A stretch of 39,808 nucleotides of DNA from Nitrospinaceae bacterium. Lineage in GTDB: Bacteria; Nitrospinota; Nitrospinia; Nitrospinales; JACRGP01. Both the position numbers and the translations under genes were made by a program. The notes below the pieces were generated by a model. The model was given only the letters and a program-made list of their open reading frames with translations. It was not told where the DNA came from and did no database searches. The stretch lies in the NCBI GenBank assembly GCA_029261555.1, contig JAJDBB010000068.1:1-39808 (forward strand), written 5' to 3'. Positions 1 through 10,105 of this stretch are shown here, piece after piece (position 1 is the first letter of the stretch; the number at the start of each line of letters is the position of its first letter).

Positions 1-195
1 TTTCCCCGCCTCTGTAAGAACCAGGCCTCTGTTTTGTCGTTTAAATAGATCTTGTTCCAAAGCCCCTTCCAGAGTTTTTATTTGAGAGCTAATGGCCGGT
101 TGTCCGATTCCAAGCTTCTTTGACGTGGCCTTGATACTTCCTTCTTTTGCCGTAACCCAAAAGTAATACAGGTGATGATAGTTTAACCAGTTCAT
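1..195 (-). CDS. LysR-family transcriptional regulator, NhaR-like (N-terminal part, cut by window edge)
   Basis: Reading leftward from the ATG at 195, 65 codons stay open to the window edge. The peptide begins MNWLNYHHLYYFW and continues with a winged helix-turn-helix: a recognition helix around GQPAISSQIK (residues 31-40) followed by LF-R-RGL-LTEAGK at the end. The HLYYFW start and the RGL-LTEAG tail are typical of the NhaR branch of LysR regulators, which in enterobacteria activate the Na+/H+ antiporter gene nhaA in response to sodium. That role is inference here because the effector domain is outside the window. The gene is transcribed away from the rest of the window and is preceded by a very AT-rich leader. 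Assignment to the LysR family is secure; the NhaR subgroup is likely. Confidence 0.85.
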   Translation of the reverse strand, partial: MNWLNYHHLYYFWVTAKEGSIKATSKKLGIGQPAISSQIKTLEGALEQDLFKRQNRGLVLTEAGK

Positions 196-485
196 ATTGT
201 TTGGTTTTTTATAGATTAATATAAACGAATTATTTAATAAAAATTTTCGAATTTCATTAATTCTATTTTTAGCATACTATATATTTTTTAGTTTGATAAT
301 ATAAATTAATACGGTCTAGCTTCTCCATCAAGACTTCGAGGGTCCGGGGTGGTTGTCTCCTTCCATCCCGGCTCCTTTTATTCCTTTATGGAAATTGATA
401 TGGAGAAAAGAACTTCCAGCTCTGCGGGTCGGGCTTTGAATTTGCTCGTACGGGTTAACGGAAAAATCATATTCAAACTTTCTAG

Positions 486-683
486 AGAATATTAATTTTC
501 TATTCTGAAGTCCTGGATACTCTTCCCAACGGACCTGACGTTGTAATTGATGCAAGCATGGCCAAGTCCATGGACTACGATGTACGGGAAATAACAGAGA
601 ACTTTATAACAGAAGCAGTGTCTAAGGAAATCTCTCTTGAATTGATAGGTTTCAACCCGGACAAAACTATCAGGAGATTGTAA
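486..683 (+). pseudogene. Possible remnant of an unidentified protein's C-terminus
   Basis: A plus-strand frame opens after a TAG at 483-485 and runs to a TAA at 681-683. The translation has protein-like composition, with segments such as LPNGPDVVIDASMAKSM and ending in LIGFNPDKTIRRL. There is no plausible start codon with a ribosome-binding site near its beginning (the first ATG is about 20 codons from the stretch LPNGPDV), so it looks like the tail of a decayed gene rather than an active one. The PDVVIDAS segment is vaguely dehydrogenase-like, but I do not recognise the family. The evidence is only codon texture and length. Confidence 0.25.
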
Positions 684-880
684 GGCCTGGGCGGGGATTT
701 TGAACTCCAAGAGAGGGTCGCTGAGCCAAGAACCAAGGGGGAACTTTCAGACATGATCCATGATCCTCTGGCATAAATACCCCTTATTTCAAATTGGGTT
801 GGGATATGCGCCTCTATACCTTAATTTCAAAAATATTTTGAGGTTTTAATCCTTTCTAAGAATGAATTTTTCATTAGACG

Positions 881-912
881 CAAAAAAGGGTTGCAGTCAG
901 GCCCGTTTTTTG
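881..912. terminator. Hairpin with flanking A and T runs upstream of icd
   Basis: The stretch reads CAAAAAAGGG, an 11-base loop, then CCC-G-TTTTTTG, so A6-GGG pairs with CCC-T6 with one bulged G. This has the shape of a bidirectional rho-independent terminator or a leader attenuator. It lies 66 bases upstream of the icd start and could end leftover transcription from the remnant region or attenuate icd. The GC core is only 3 base pairs, so it is weak. Confidence 0.35.
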
Positions 913-957
913 AAAATATCTCCACATCATTCCAATCAACAACAATTCTTTACGTAA

Positions 958-3207
<2,250 letters not shown>

Positions 3208-3250
3208 CATCTCTATCGGCTGAATAGCGTGTTCCAATTTTAAAATTAGA

Positions 3251-3283
3251 AAGCCCGGCGGATTTCCGCCGGGCTTTTTTTAT
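3251..3283 (+). terminator. Rho-independent terminator of icd
   Basis: Perfect 11-base-pair stem, AAGCCCGGCGG (3251-3261) and CCGCCGGGCTT (3266-3276), with a 4-base loop ATTT and a run of T's to 3281. It sits between icd and the convergent response-regulator gene ending at 3302, so it may serve both directions, although the T run favours the plus strand. Confidence 0.92.
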
Positions 3284-3301
3284 TCAACACTGGTTCCGGC
3301 G

Positions 3302-4777
3302 TCAGGTCAGACCGTGTTTTTTGAGTTTGCGGTACAGGGTGGCGCGGCTGACTCCAAGGGCCTTGGCGGTTTCGGGGACGTCGCCGTCCGCGTTATTTAA
3401 CGCGGCCTGGATCGCCTGCTTTTCGGCGTCGTCCAGGGAAACCAGGCCGCCGTTGTCGGTGGAAGCCGTACCTACCGGCTTTTTTTGAGTCTCTTCTAAA
3501 GCGTCCGCAGGCGTCACTTCGCCAGGGTCTTGCCCGGGCGTCGTTTCCACCGTCGGAATCGCCATCGCCTCCGGCCAGCTTCCCGGATTCTCCACGATCT
3601 CCGGCGCCAGGGAATTTTTCGTCACCGTCTTGCCTTCGGCGCTCACCATCGCCCGATAGATCGCGTTTTCCAATTGCCGGACGTTGCCCGGCCAGTCGAA
3701 CCGGATCAGGGCTTCCAGGGCGTCGGGTTCGATTGTGGTGATCGGCTTCTGGATTTCTCCCTGATATTTTTTCAAAAAGAAGCCGCATAAATAAGGAATG
3801 TCTTCCTTGCGTTCCCGGAGCGGCGGGATGGTTAACGGAAAGACCACCAGTCGGTAATACAGGTCGTCCCGAAAGGTTCCTTCCTTAATCGCCTCTTCCA
3901 AATTTTTGTTGGTGGCGCAGACGACGCGCATGTTGACCTTGATTTTTCGGGTGCCGCCCACGCGTTCAAAACTTTTCTCCTGAAGAAAACGCAAAAGTTT
4001 CACCTGCGTGGCCGGGGTCATTTCCCCCACCTCGTCGAGGAACAAGGTTCCCCCATCGGCCATCTCCAGCTTGCCCTTCTTGGAGTCCACCGCGCCGGTG
4101 AACGCGCCTTTTTCATATCCAAACAACTCGGCTTCCTGGAGCGAATCGGGGATCGCCCCGCAATTGATTTCCACGAAAGGCGTTTTCACCTGATCGTTCT
4201 GATAATGAACGGCGCGGGCCACTAGTTCCTTGCCAGTTCCGGTTTCTCCAAAAATACAGACATTGATAGAGCTTTCGCCGATTTTTTCCAACTGCGCGAA
4301 CAGCTTTCTCATGCCGGGGCTGACGCCGATGATGTTTCGAAAGGAATAACTGGATTTCAGCGCGGACCGCAACTGCTTGACCTGATTCGTCAGTTGATAT
4401 TTTTCGACGGCTTTTTGCAGGGTCGTTTGCAGGCGCAATTCGTCGATCGGCTTCACAATATAATCGTAAGCGCCTGCCTTAATGGCTTCCACCGCCGATT
4501 CGATCTTGTCGTCGCTGGTCGCCATGATCACCGGGACGTCCGGAGCTTCCCGCTTGACGCCTCTCAGTGTTTCCAATCCGTTCATTCCCGGCATGAACAG
4601 GTCGAGGCAAATCGCGACCGGTTCGCGGTGAAGCTGGTCCAGGCAGGCCTGCCCGCTCTCAAAGGCGCAAGCTTCGTAGCCGAAGCTTTCCACCTGATAC
4701 TTCAACAATTCGCGAGGACCGGCTTCGTCGTCGACAACGAAAATCAGGATGGAACTCTTTTTCTTAGGATCACTCAT
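3302..4777 (-). CDS. Sigma-54-dependent response regulator (NtrC family: REC-AAA+-Fis HTH)
   Basis: 491 residues from the ATG at 4777. Receiver domain 1-125 has acidic D16/D17, phospho-acceptor D59 in CLDLFMPGMNG and conserved K109 in YIVKP. The AAA+ domain has Walker A GETGTGKE at 177-184, the sigma-54 contact loop GAFTGA at 224-229 and Walker B GTLFLDEV at about 243-250. A Fis-type helix-turn-helix closes the protein (TAKALGVSRATLYRKLKKHG). It is therefore a complete phosphorylation-controlled activator of sigma-54 RNA polymerase. A TTG 20 codons upstream is in frame but lies inside the preceding glycosyltransferase gene; the ATG overlaps that gene's stop by 8 bases, suggesting translational coupling. 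As the last gene of the polysaccharide operon it probably controls that operon, which has a sigma-54-like promoter. No partner kinase is encoded beside it; the hybrid kinase at 18 kb is a candidate. Confidence 0.95.
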   Translation of the reverse strand: MSDPKKKSSILIFVVDDEAGPRELLKYQVESFGYEACAFESGQACLDQLHREPVAICLDLFMPGMNGLETLRGVKREAPDVPVIMATSDDKIESAVEAIKAGAYDYIVKPIDELRLQTTLQKAVEKYQLTNQVKQLRSALKSSYSFRNIIGVSPGMRKLFAQLEKIGESSINVCIFGETGTGKELVARAVHYQNDQVKTPFVEINCGAIPDSLQEAELFGYEKGAFTGAVDSKKGKLEMADGGTLFLDEVGEMTPATQVKLLRFLQEKSFERVGGTRKIKVNMRVVCATNKNLEEAIKEGTFRDDLYYRLVVFPLTIPPLRERKEDIPYLCGFFLKKYQGEIQKPITTIEPDALEALIRFDWPGNVRQLENAIYRAMVSAEGKTVTKNSLAPEIVENPGSWPEAMAIPTVETTPGQDPGEVTPADALEETQKKPVGTASTDNGGLVSLDDAEKQAIQAALNNADGDVPETAKALGVSRATLYRKLKKHGLT

Positions 4778-5702
4778 CGGCAGTTTGTTTTGCGGACGCC
4801 GATTGAGGCGGCGGCAGGGTTTCCAGACGCTTGCCAATTTTCAATCTTTCAAATTGCCAGGCGTGCAGGGATTCGCGAAAGCCGGGATACTCGAAACGTC
4901 TCGCCCGTTGTACACAGCCCTTAATATACCCACAAACGATCAGAATTCCGCCGACGACAAACGGACGCTCAAACATTCTATAAAACCCTATCGCGAGAAT
5001 ATACAAAGGATGCGTTCCCATAAAATATTGTCCCCAACCCCAGCGAATTCTTCCGTGGAAGATGCTTGTTTGCGAAGCGCCCATTGCTCTTTGTTCGCGG
5101 ATTTTCAATTCGGGGTCGTGGAAGCTTTTCGTGCGCCATCCGTTCATCCTGCAACGGTGGTAGGCGATGCCGTCCCACATGACCTGACGGACGTAACCGC
5201 CCATGGCTTCATAACATTCCCGGCGATAAAATTGCGTCCCACCCACCACCATTTCGTCGGAGTGCCGCTCGGCGATCAGTTCACCGCTATCCAGTTCGAG
5301 AAACAATTTCCCGCTCGCGCCTCCCAGCGCAGCGTCTTCATCGAATTTCTTAATAAGCGTTTCGAAATATTTGGGATCCAAAACCAGATCGCCGTCGAAT
5401 TTGCCGATGAAATCGTATTCTTCGCTTTCAATTGCAGAGTAGCCGTCGTAAAAAGCCTCCACCACTCCAGGGCCGACGGCCCGCTCTCCCCGGTTGCTCC
5501 GTGTGATCCCGTGAATCCAGGGATGCTGGCGATGCGCTTCCGCAATGATCTCAGGAGTTTTGTCGGTCGACCCGTCGTCGACCAACACCAGTTCAACGGG
5601 TTGAATCGTTTGGTTGACGATGCTGTCCAGAAATCGTTGCAAATATTTTTCTTCGTCCCGGACCGGGCAGATGATAACGCTGCGTGGAGAAGTTGTTTTC
5701 AT
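4770..5702 (-). CDS. Glycosyltransferase family 2
   Basis: 310 residues. The N-terminal GT-A fold is clear: VIICPVRDEEKYLQRFLDSI near residues 8-27, then ELVLVDDGSTDKTPEII and the metal-binding FDGDLVLDP motif near residue 100. A hydrophobic stretch near the C-terminus (about 220-265, including PLYILAIGFYRMF and VVGGILIVCGYI) suggests membrane association. These enzymes transfer a sugar from a nucleotide-sugar to a growing, usually lipid-linked, glycan on the cytoplasmic face. The gene overlaps the upstream glycosyltransferase by 4 bases and the downstream regulator by 8, so it is firmly within the polysaccharide operon. Donor and acceptor cannot be predicted from sequence. Confidence 0.93.
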   Translation of the reverse strand: MKTTSPRSVIICPVRDEEKYLQRFLDSIVNQTIQPVELVLVDDGSTDKTPEIIAEAHRQHPWIHGITRSNRGERAVGPGVVEAFYDGYSAIESEEYDFIGKFDGDLVLDPKYFETLIKKFDEDAALGGASGKLFLELDSGELIAERHSDEMVVGGTQFYRRECYEAMGGYVRQVMWDGIAYHRCRMNGWRTKSFHDPELKIREQRAMGASQTSIFHGRIRWGWGQYFMGTHPLYILAIGFYRMFERPFVVGGILIVCGYIKGCVQRARRFEYPGFRESLHAWQFERLKIGKRLETLPPPQSASAKQTADE

Positions 5703-6931
5703 GAGGTGCCGCCAAAAAAACTTTCGATCAGTTTGTTGGTGTTGGTCTGGAGGTTAAACTCGGCGCGGATTTTCTCTCGTCCGCCCTGAACGATCTTACT
5801 CTTCACCGTTTCGTCGCGGACGATTTTTAAAACGGCTTCCGCAAACTTTCCAGGTTGGTCCGGCTCGACCAACAACCCGGTTCGCTCGTTTTCGATCAGT
5901 TCCGGAATGCCCGAGACGCGAGTGGAAATCGCCGGAGTTCCCGCCTGCATGGCTTCCATCAGGGCGACGGGAATGCCGTCCATGTCGTTATTCCGATCCT
6001 TTTTCGCCGCCAGCGCGAACAGGTCCAGATTCTTTAACCAATCAAATACCTGGTCGTGGGCGATGGGTCCGATGAAGCAGATTTCGTTTTCCAATCCCAA
6101 TTCCCGGACCAGGGCTTTCAGTTCCCCATCCAACGGCCCGTTCCCGGCTATCTCCAACTGAAAAGCCAGGTCGGAGTCTTTCAATATTTTGCAGGAGCGG
6201 ATCAAAACGTCAAAACCCTTTTTCTCCACCAGACGGCCCAGAGAGCCGATGCGAACGGGGTTTGACAGCGGTTTTTCCGCCTTGGCTCCAAAGGATTCTA
6301 CATCAATCCCGCAATGGATGACGTCTACTTTTTCGGGAGGCGCGTCCCGTTCGATTAAAAATTTGCGGTTGAAATCCGAGATGGTGACCGCCTTTCGCGC
6401 CCGTCGGCATTTTTTAGCCAGCAACCAGGCATGCTCGAACAAGTCGTTGGCGTGCGAGGTGAAGCTGAAGGGAACTCCGGAAAGCGCCGAGGCGTACATG
6501 GCGATATCCGCGGGCACGTGCGCAAAGTGGGCGTGCAAATGTTTGCAGTCTTCCCTTTTTAAAATGGAGGCGACTTGGGCGCCGACAAAAAACCGGTAGA
6601 TCAATCCGAGTCCCACGCGGTTTAAAAATCCCATCGACAGGGAATCGCCCAGCGCCATTGCCAGAACACGGAAATATCTTCCCGGACTGGAAAGCGCCCA
6701 GCGCAAGTTTTCCCCGATCAGCGCGCCCCGTCCTTTTTGATACAGGTAATGCGCGCGGCTTTTCATCGCGTCCAGATTCTCTTCCCGCGCCGGGTTGCCG
6801 GGAGCGTGCACGGACAGCGGAATGATTTTATATCCCAGCTTTTCCAGCGCGAGCATCTCCTTATAAACAAACGTGGCGGACAGGGCGGGAATTTCCGGAG
6901 CCAGGTAAGCCAGGGTAACGGGGGGCCTCAT
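5699..6931 (-). CDS. Glycosyltransferase family 4 (WcaL-like, GT-B fold)
   Basis: 410 residues with the two-Rossmann GT-B architecture. The N-terminal half carries LAYLAPEIPALSATFVYKEM, the opening typical of the colanic-acid WcaL-type enzymes, and HLHAHFAHVPADIAMYA near residue 130. The C-terminal half has the donor-binding region RIGSLGRLVEKKGFDVLI and the E-x7-E-type motif GIPVALMEAMQAGTPAIST followed by GIPELIENERTGLLV. The enzyme should add a sugar to the repeat unit of the exopolysaccharide using a nucleotide-sugar donor. Both ends overlap neighbouring genes by 4 bases (ATGA type), so it is translationally coupled in the operon. The linkage and sugar are unknown. Confidence 0.94.
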   Translation of the reverse strand: MRPPVTLAYLAPEIPALSATFVYKEMLALEKLGYKIIPLSVHAPGNPAREENLDAMKSRAHYLYQKGRGALIGENLRWALSSPGRYFRVLAMALGDSLSMGFLNRVGLGLIYRFFVGAQVASILKREDCKHLHAHFAHVPADIAMYASALSGVPFSFTSHANDLFEHAWLLAKKCRRARKAVTISDFNRKFLIERDAPPEKVDVIHCGIDVESFGAKAEKPLSNPVRIGSLGRLVEKKGFDVLIRSCKILKDSDLAFQLEIAGNGPLDGELKALVRELGLENEICFIGPIAHDQVFDWLKNLDLFALAAKKDRNNDMDGIPVALMEAMQAGTPAISTRVSGIPELIENERTGLLVEPDQPGKFAEAVLKIVRDETVKSKIVQGGREKIRAEFNLQTNTNKLIESFFGGTS

Positions 6932-7704
6932 CGCCGACCGCCTCGTTTCCTTTTAACCCGGATGCTGATATCGTCGTTCAGGATTACGCCGCGCGGCGTG
7001 TTGCCTCGCGAATACAATCCCCAATGAGCCTCGCACAGGGTCGGCCCGTCGGGCCCCCATTCCTTCATGGCGGACAGCAGGGGAAAGCGGTTTTGGAAAA
7101 CGCGGATGAGTCCGAAATCGTGCACTACCACGTCAATGCGAACCCATTGTTTCTGAGGAAAAGCGTCTTCGGCCTCTCTTAAAAAAACGGCCTTACCCTT
7201 CACCGGCGTGTGGAACAGAACGAGTTTCAGCCTTCCCTTCTTGGTTTCCAGGTTGACGCCAAAAAGATCCTGCCAGTTTTTTTTGTTGGTATAGGTCGCC
7301 AGACTCATCCAGCCGCGCTCCTTCTCCGGCGGCAGGTCTATCCAGACCCAAAAGGTGGACAGGTAGGGCGCCTGCAGGCACGTCTTAAAATTTTGCGTAG
7401 GATACAGGCGGTGATTGTCCCCCTTGGGGTCCGGGCACAGAACTTCCGCCTTATGGACATGGCCTTTGGCCCTTCGGGTCGGGTCGGGAACGACGGCATG
7501 TTTCCCGCAGGCGGTATTGTCGTGCCGCCAGAAATATTCCTTCGTGTCGCCCGTTTCGTGTCCGGCCTGCCAGACGGAATCGTACTTTTTCATGAGCCGG
7601 GAAATTTCGTCGGCCTGCGCCGACGCGGCGTGAAATAAAATAAAGCCGAGCGCCGCAACGAAAGCAAACGGAATAATTTTTGATTTGGAAAAATTTTGGT
7701 TCAT
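6928..7704 (-). CDS. Secreted protein of unknown function, possible concanavalin-like/polysaccharide-lyase fold
   Basis: 258 residues. An N-terminal signal peptide is clear: basic start MNQNFSKSK, hydrophobic core, and an Ala-x-Ala site in ASAQA-DE near residue 32. The mature part is rich in alternating hydrophobic and aromatic segments (STFWVWIDLPPEKERGWMSL, then QKQWVRIDVVVHDFGLIRVF and CEAHWGLYSRG), a pattern like the jelly-roll folds of heparin-lyase or concanavalin-type glycan-binding proteins. The fold is inference; I cannot name a family with certainty. Lying in the operon with 4-base overlaps at both ends, it is probably a periplasmic protein acting on the polymer, such as a trimming lyase or binding protein. 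It could also be purely structural. Confidence 0.75.
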   Translation of the reverse strand: MNQNFSKSKIIPFAFVAALGFILFHAASAQADEISRLMKKYDSVWQAGHETGDTKEYFWRHDNTACGKHAVVPDPTRRAKGHVHKAEVLCPDPKGDNHRLYPTQNFKTCLQAPYLSTFWVWIDLPPEKERGWMSLATYTNKKNWQDLFGVNLETKKGRLKLVLFHTPVKGKAVFLREAEDAFPQKQWVRIDVVVHDFGLIRVFQNRFPLLSAMKEWGPDGPTLCEAHWGLYSRGNTPRGVILNDDISIRVKRKRGGRR

Positions 7705-8309
7705 GAAATTTTTGGAGAGTTGGAGGTTGAACGGTCGCGAATGACGCGCGCGGGCGCGCCGGCTACGAGGACGTTTGGCGGCACGTCCTTGTTGACCACG
7801 CTATTGGCGGCGATCACGGAACCTTCGCCGATGGTCACGCCGCGCAGGACGCAACTGCCGCGTCCGATCCACACGTTGGCGCCTACCTTGACGGGCGTCG
7901 TTGTGTGCGGCTGAAGGCGCATGGGAACGCCGTCGTCCATATTGTGATTGGCGTCGCGTATGGAAACGTATTCACCGACGAGGGCGTAGTCTCCGATTTC
8001 GATTTTGGAATGCGAAGCGATGACGCATCCTTGATTGACGCGGACGTCGGCGCCCAGAATAATTTCTCCGCCTTCCTGGGTTTCCAGAACAACGTCTTTT
8101 CCCAGACGGCAACGCTCGCCCACGACGACTTTGTTTGTCCCAACGACTTCGACGGGTCCGTCGCACTGAACGGAATGCGGCAAGGTCTTGATAAAGGCTT
8201 TGAGGCGAGCGGTATAAATAATTCGCCGCCAGGCCAAACGTAAGGGATTGATGAGCCGGAAACCAAATTCAAAAAAAGTGATCAGGATTTGGAGAACGAG
8301 ATTTTTCAT
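7701..8309 (-). CDS. Acyltransferase, left-handed beta-helix (WcaF/maltose acetyltransferase-like)
   Basis: 202 residues. After a membrane-proximal N-terminus (LQILITFFEFGFRL), hexapeptide repeats give a left-handed beta-helix: VVGERCRLGKDVVLETQE, IILGADVRVNQGCVIASHSK, IEIGDYALVGEYVSI, then ANVWIGRGSCVLRGVTIGEG and the closing VVNKDVPPNVLVAGAPARVI, which is diagnostic for the CysE/LacA/NodL group. The likely reaction is O-acetyl (or other acyl) transfer from acyl-CoA to a sugar of the repeat unit. A histidine in RDANHNMDD is the probable catalytic base. The gene overlaps both neighbours by 4 bases. The acceptor is unknown. Confidence 0.93.
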   Translation of the reverse strand: MKNLVLQILITFFEFGFRLINPLRLAWRRIIYTARLKAFIKTLPHSVQCDGPVEVVGTNKVVVGERCRLGKDVVLETQEGGEIILGADVRVNQGCVIASHSKIEIGDYALVGEYVSIRDANHNMDDGVPMRLQPHTTTPVKVGANVWIGRGSCVLRGVTIGEGSVIAANSVVNKDVPPNVLVAGAPARVIRDRSTSNSPKIS

Positions 8310-9904
8310 GCGGTTTTCCGGGAACGGTTTATCCAGCGGAGACTGCGTTGGATCAAATCAATTCGGCTTATTTTTCTTCTTTCCTTCATAAAAAGCAAGC
8401 GCTCGCGAAAGAGATAAAAACACAAACCGCAGACTGCCAAATAAATCGCCGAAATCAGCCCCAGAACGAGGAGTCCTGAAACGCGGCCGCTCACCCACGA
8501 GTCCCAGATTATACGGCAAAAGACCCAGGAGGGAACGGCGCCGACAAGACAGACGGCTGAAGGAAGAATCACCCAGCGGGCAAATTCCTGAAAATTCACG
8601 CGGAGCATGGCGTTGGAAATTTTCAAAAAGTACAGGGAGCCTATGGTTTGCGCGATGGTGAAGGCGTAGGCCGCGCCGACCAGGCCGAAATAGTTGATGA
8701 ACACCGGACTCATGACGATCAACAAAACGGCGGAGACGGTCATGTACTGGATTTCGCATTTAGGTTTGCCGACGCCGCGCATGCAGGAGGTGCCGACTCC
8801 GGTGGACAGGTTGATCAGCGTGCCCAGCGCGAGAACCTGCATGATGGGGACGACCTGGGCGTACTCCGCTCCCAGCCAGACTTCGATGATTTGCCCGGCG
8901 AACAAAAACAAAAACAGGTATCCCAAGGTGGAGCTGAGCATGAGGTAGCGGGTTCCGAACAAATAAACAAAACGGATTTTGTTGCCTTGCTCTTTGCCTT
9001 CCAGATGGGCGGCGGCGGGCATGAACACTCCAGCGATGGCGGCGGGAAGCATCATGCCGGTGTTGGGCAATTTTCTGCCCGCTTCATAAAGTCCCAACGC
9101 TTCCATATGCATCAAGCGGGACAGGATGATGCGGTCGATGGAATGGATCAACAGGGAAAGAAAACTTAAAATTTGAATCTGACCGCCAAAGCGCGCGAAT
9201 TTGGAAAGCGAGTCTTTTTTGAAGTGTCGGAAACTGAATTCCAGATCAGGAATCAATTTGTAAGCGCTTCGGATATTCAGGCAAAGTATGAACAGGACGC
9301 GGACGGCGTAGGCCCACAGAAGGGAAAACACGCCCAGGCCAAGCAGAAAAAACATCACAATAAACGCGATTTCAATGAGCGAGGCCGCTGTCTGGATTTT
9401 GCGGACGACGTCAATTTTCTGCACGCCTTCGAGGACGTATTGGAATCCGGACAAACTGAAATTGGCCATGAACAGCGCGGCGGAACCGATGAAGAGTCCG
9501 GTGGCGGTCTCGCGGAGTTCGGGGTTCACTCCCAGTAAATCGAGGAGGCTGGGGGCGAAGTAATATAAAAACGGGAAGGTCGCCAAGGAAAAAACCGTGA
9601 GGGAGATCATTCCCGTGGAGATCAATTGGTTGAGACGGTCGCGCTCGTCGCGAGCCTGGAAATCGGCGGCGTAGCGGATGTAGGTGTAGCTGAAGCCCAG
9701 CCCGGTGGCGCCCATATAGCCCAGAAGCAAAAAACAATAGGACCAGATTCCGTATTCGCCGATGGAAATGTTTGCGAGAATGAACGGGGTGAGCGCCAGG
9801 CGGGAGACCAGATAGACTACGTTATAAATAGCGGTGAAAAAACTGTTGCGGGAAATGGTGCGCCCGACGTCGTTCAATTCGTTTTTACTATCCGATGCGG
9901 TCAT
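8306..9904 (-). CDS. Polysaccharide repeat-unit flippase (Wzx-like, MOP superfamily)
   Basis: 532 residues with about a dozen or more hydrophobic segments spread along the length. The N-terminal GRTISRNSFFTAIYNVVYLVSRLALTPFIL and the later LGTLINLSTGVGTSCMRGVGKP are typical of polysaccharide biosynthesis/MATE-like flippases. These inner-membrane proteins move undecaprenyl-diphosphate-linked repeat units from the cytoplasmic to the periplasmic face for polymerisation. Together with the Wzy-like, Wza-like and Wzc-like genes upstream it indicates a Wzx/Wzy-dependent pathway. Its stop overlaps the next start by 4 bases. Upstream, a 201-base gap with hairpin-rich repeats separates it from the acyltransferase gene, the largest gap in the operon. 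Confidence 0.94.
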   Translation of the reverse strand: MTASDSKNELNDVGRTISRNSFFTAIYNVVYLVSRLALTPFILANISIGEYGIWSYCFLLLGYMGATGLGFSYTYIRYAADFQARDERDRLNQLISTGMISLTVFSLATFPFLYYFAPSLLDLLGVNPELRETATGLFIGSAALFMANFSLSGFQYVLEGVQKIDVVRKIQTAASLIEIAFIVMFFLLGLGVFSLLWAYAVRVLFILCLNIRSAYKLIPDLEFSFRHFKKDSLSKFARFGGQIQILSFLSLLIHSIDRIILSRLMHMEALGLYEAGRKLPNTGMMLPAAIAGVFMPAAAHLEGKEQGNKIRFVYLFGTRYLMLSSTLGYLFLFLFAGQIIEVWLGAEYAQVVPIMQVLALGTLINLSTGVGTSCMRGVGKPKCEIQYMTVSAVLLIVMSPVFINYFGLVGAAYAFTIAQTIGSLYFLKISNAMLRVNFQEFARWVILPSAVCLVGAVPSWVFCRIIWDSWVSGRVSGLLVLGLISAIYLAVCGLCFYLFRERLLFMKERRKISRIDLIQRSLRWINRSRKTA

Positions 9905-9947
9905 TTGTTAAGTTGGCAAAGCCCGGAAAAAAGGTAACGTCATTACT

Positions 9948-10013
9948 CTCTCCCACCCAGTCCGTCGCTCCGTGAGCGCTCCCGTCAAGGGAGAGGCCGG
10001 GCCAGCGCCCGGC
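9948..10013. repeat. Tandem-hairpin intergenic element inside the polysaccharide operon
   Basis: Two adjacent stem-loops occupy the gap between wzx-like and acyltransferase genes. The first pairs CTCTCCC (9948-9954) with GGGAGAG (9989-9995) and contains a small CGCTC/GAGCG stem in its loop. The second pairs GCCGGGC (9996-10002) with GCCCGGC (10007-10013) around a 4-base loop. The composition differs from the surrounding genes and the whole gap translates only into a meaningless 65-residue frame. It resembles REP/MITE-like interspersed elements; copy number elsewhere cannot be judged from this window. Confidence 0.6.
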
Positions 10014-10082
10014 GGCAGAGTTGGGTTTCCAATTCGGTTGCGCTCCTTGTATGAGTTGCCCCATTGCCCCTGCGGCGAGCAG

Positions 10083-10097
10083 CCAGCGTCACGCTGG
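10083..10097. repeat. 15-base interrupted palindrome, copy 1
   Basis: CCAGCGTCACGCTGG is a 7-base perfect inverted repeat about a single C. It starts 8 bases beyond the stop codon of the minus-strand acyltransferase gene (10106). An identical sequence occurs at 20475-20489, also directly behind a minus-strand stop codon. It may be a REP-like element stabilising 3' ends or a weak terminator without a U tract. Confidence 0.65.
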
Positions 10098-10105
10098 GCA
10101 TACAA

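Noticed and set aside
4749..5789. 346-codon plus-strand open frame opposite the family 2 glycosyltransferase
   Set aside because: Shadow of a real gene, with no start signal and no family resemblance.
9908..10105. 65-codon minus-strand frame in the gap between acyltransferase and flippase genes
   Set aside because: It is built from the hairpin repeats described there and resembles no protein; a repeat element explains it better.
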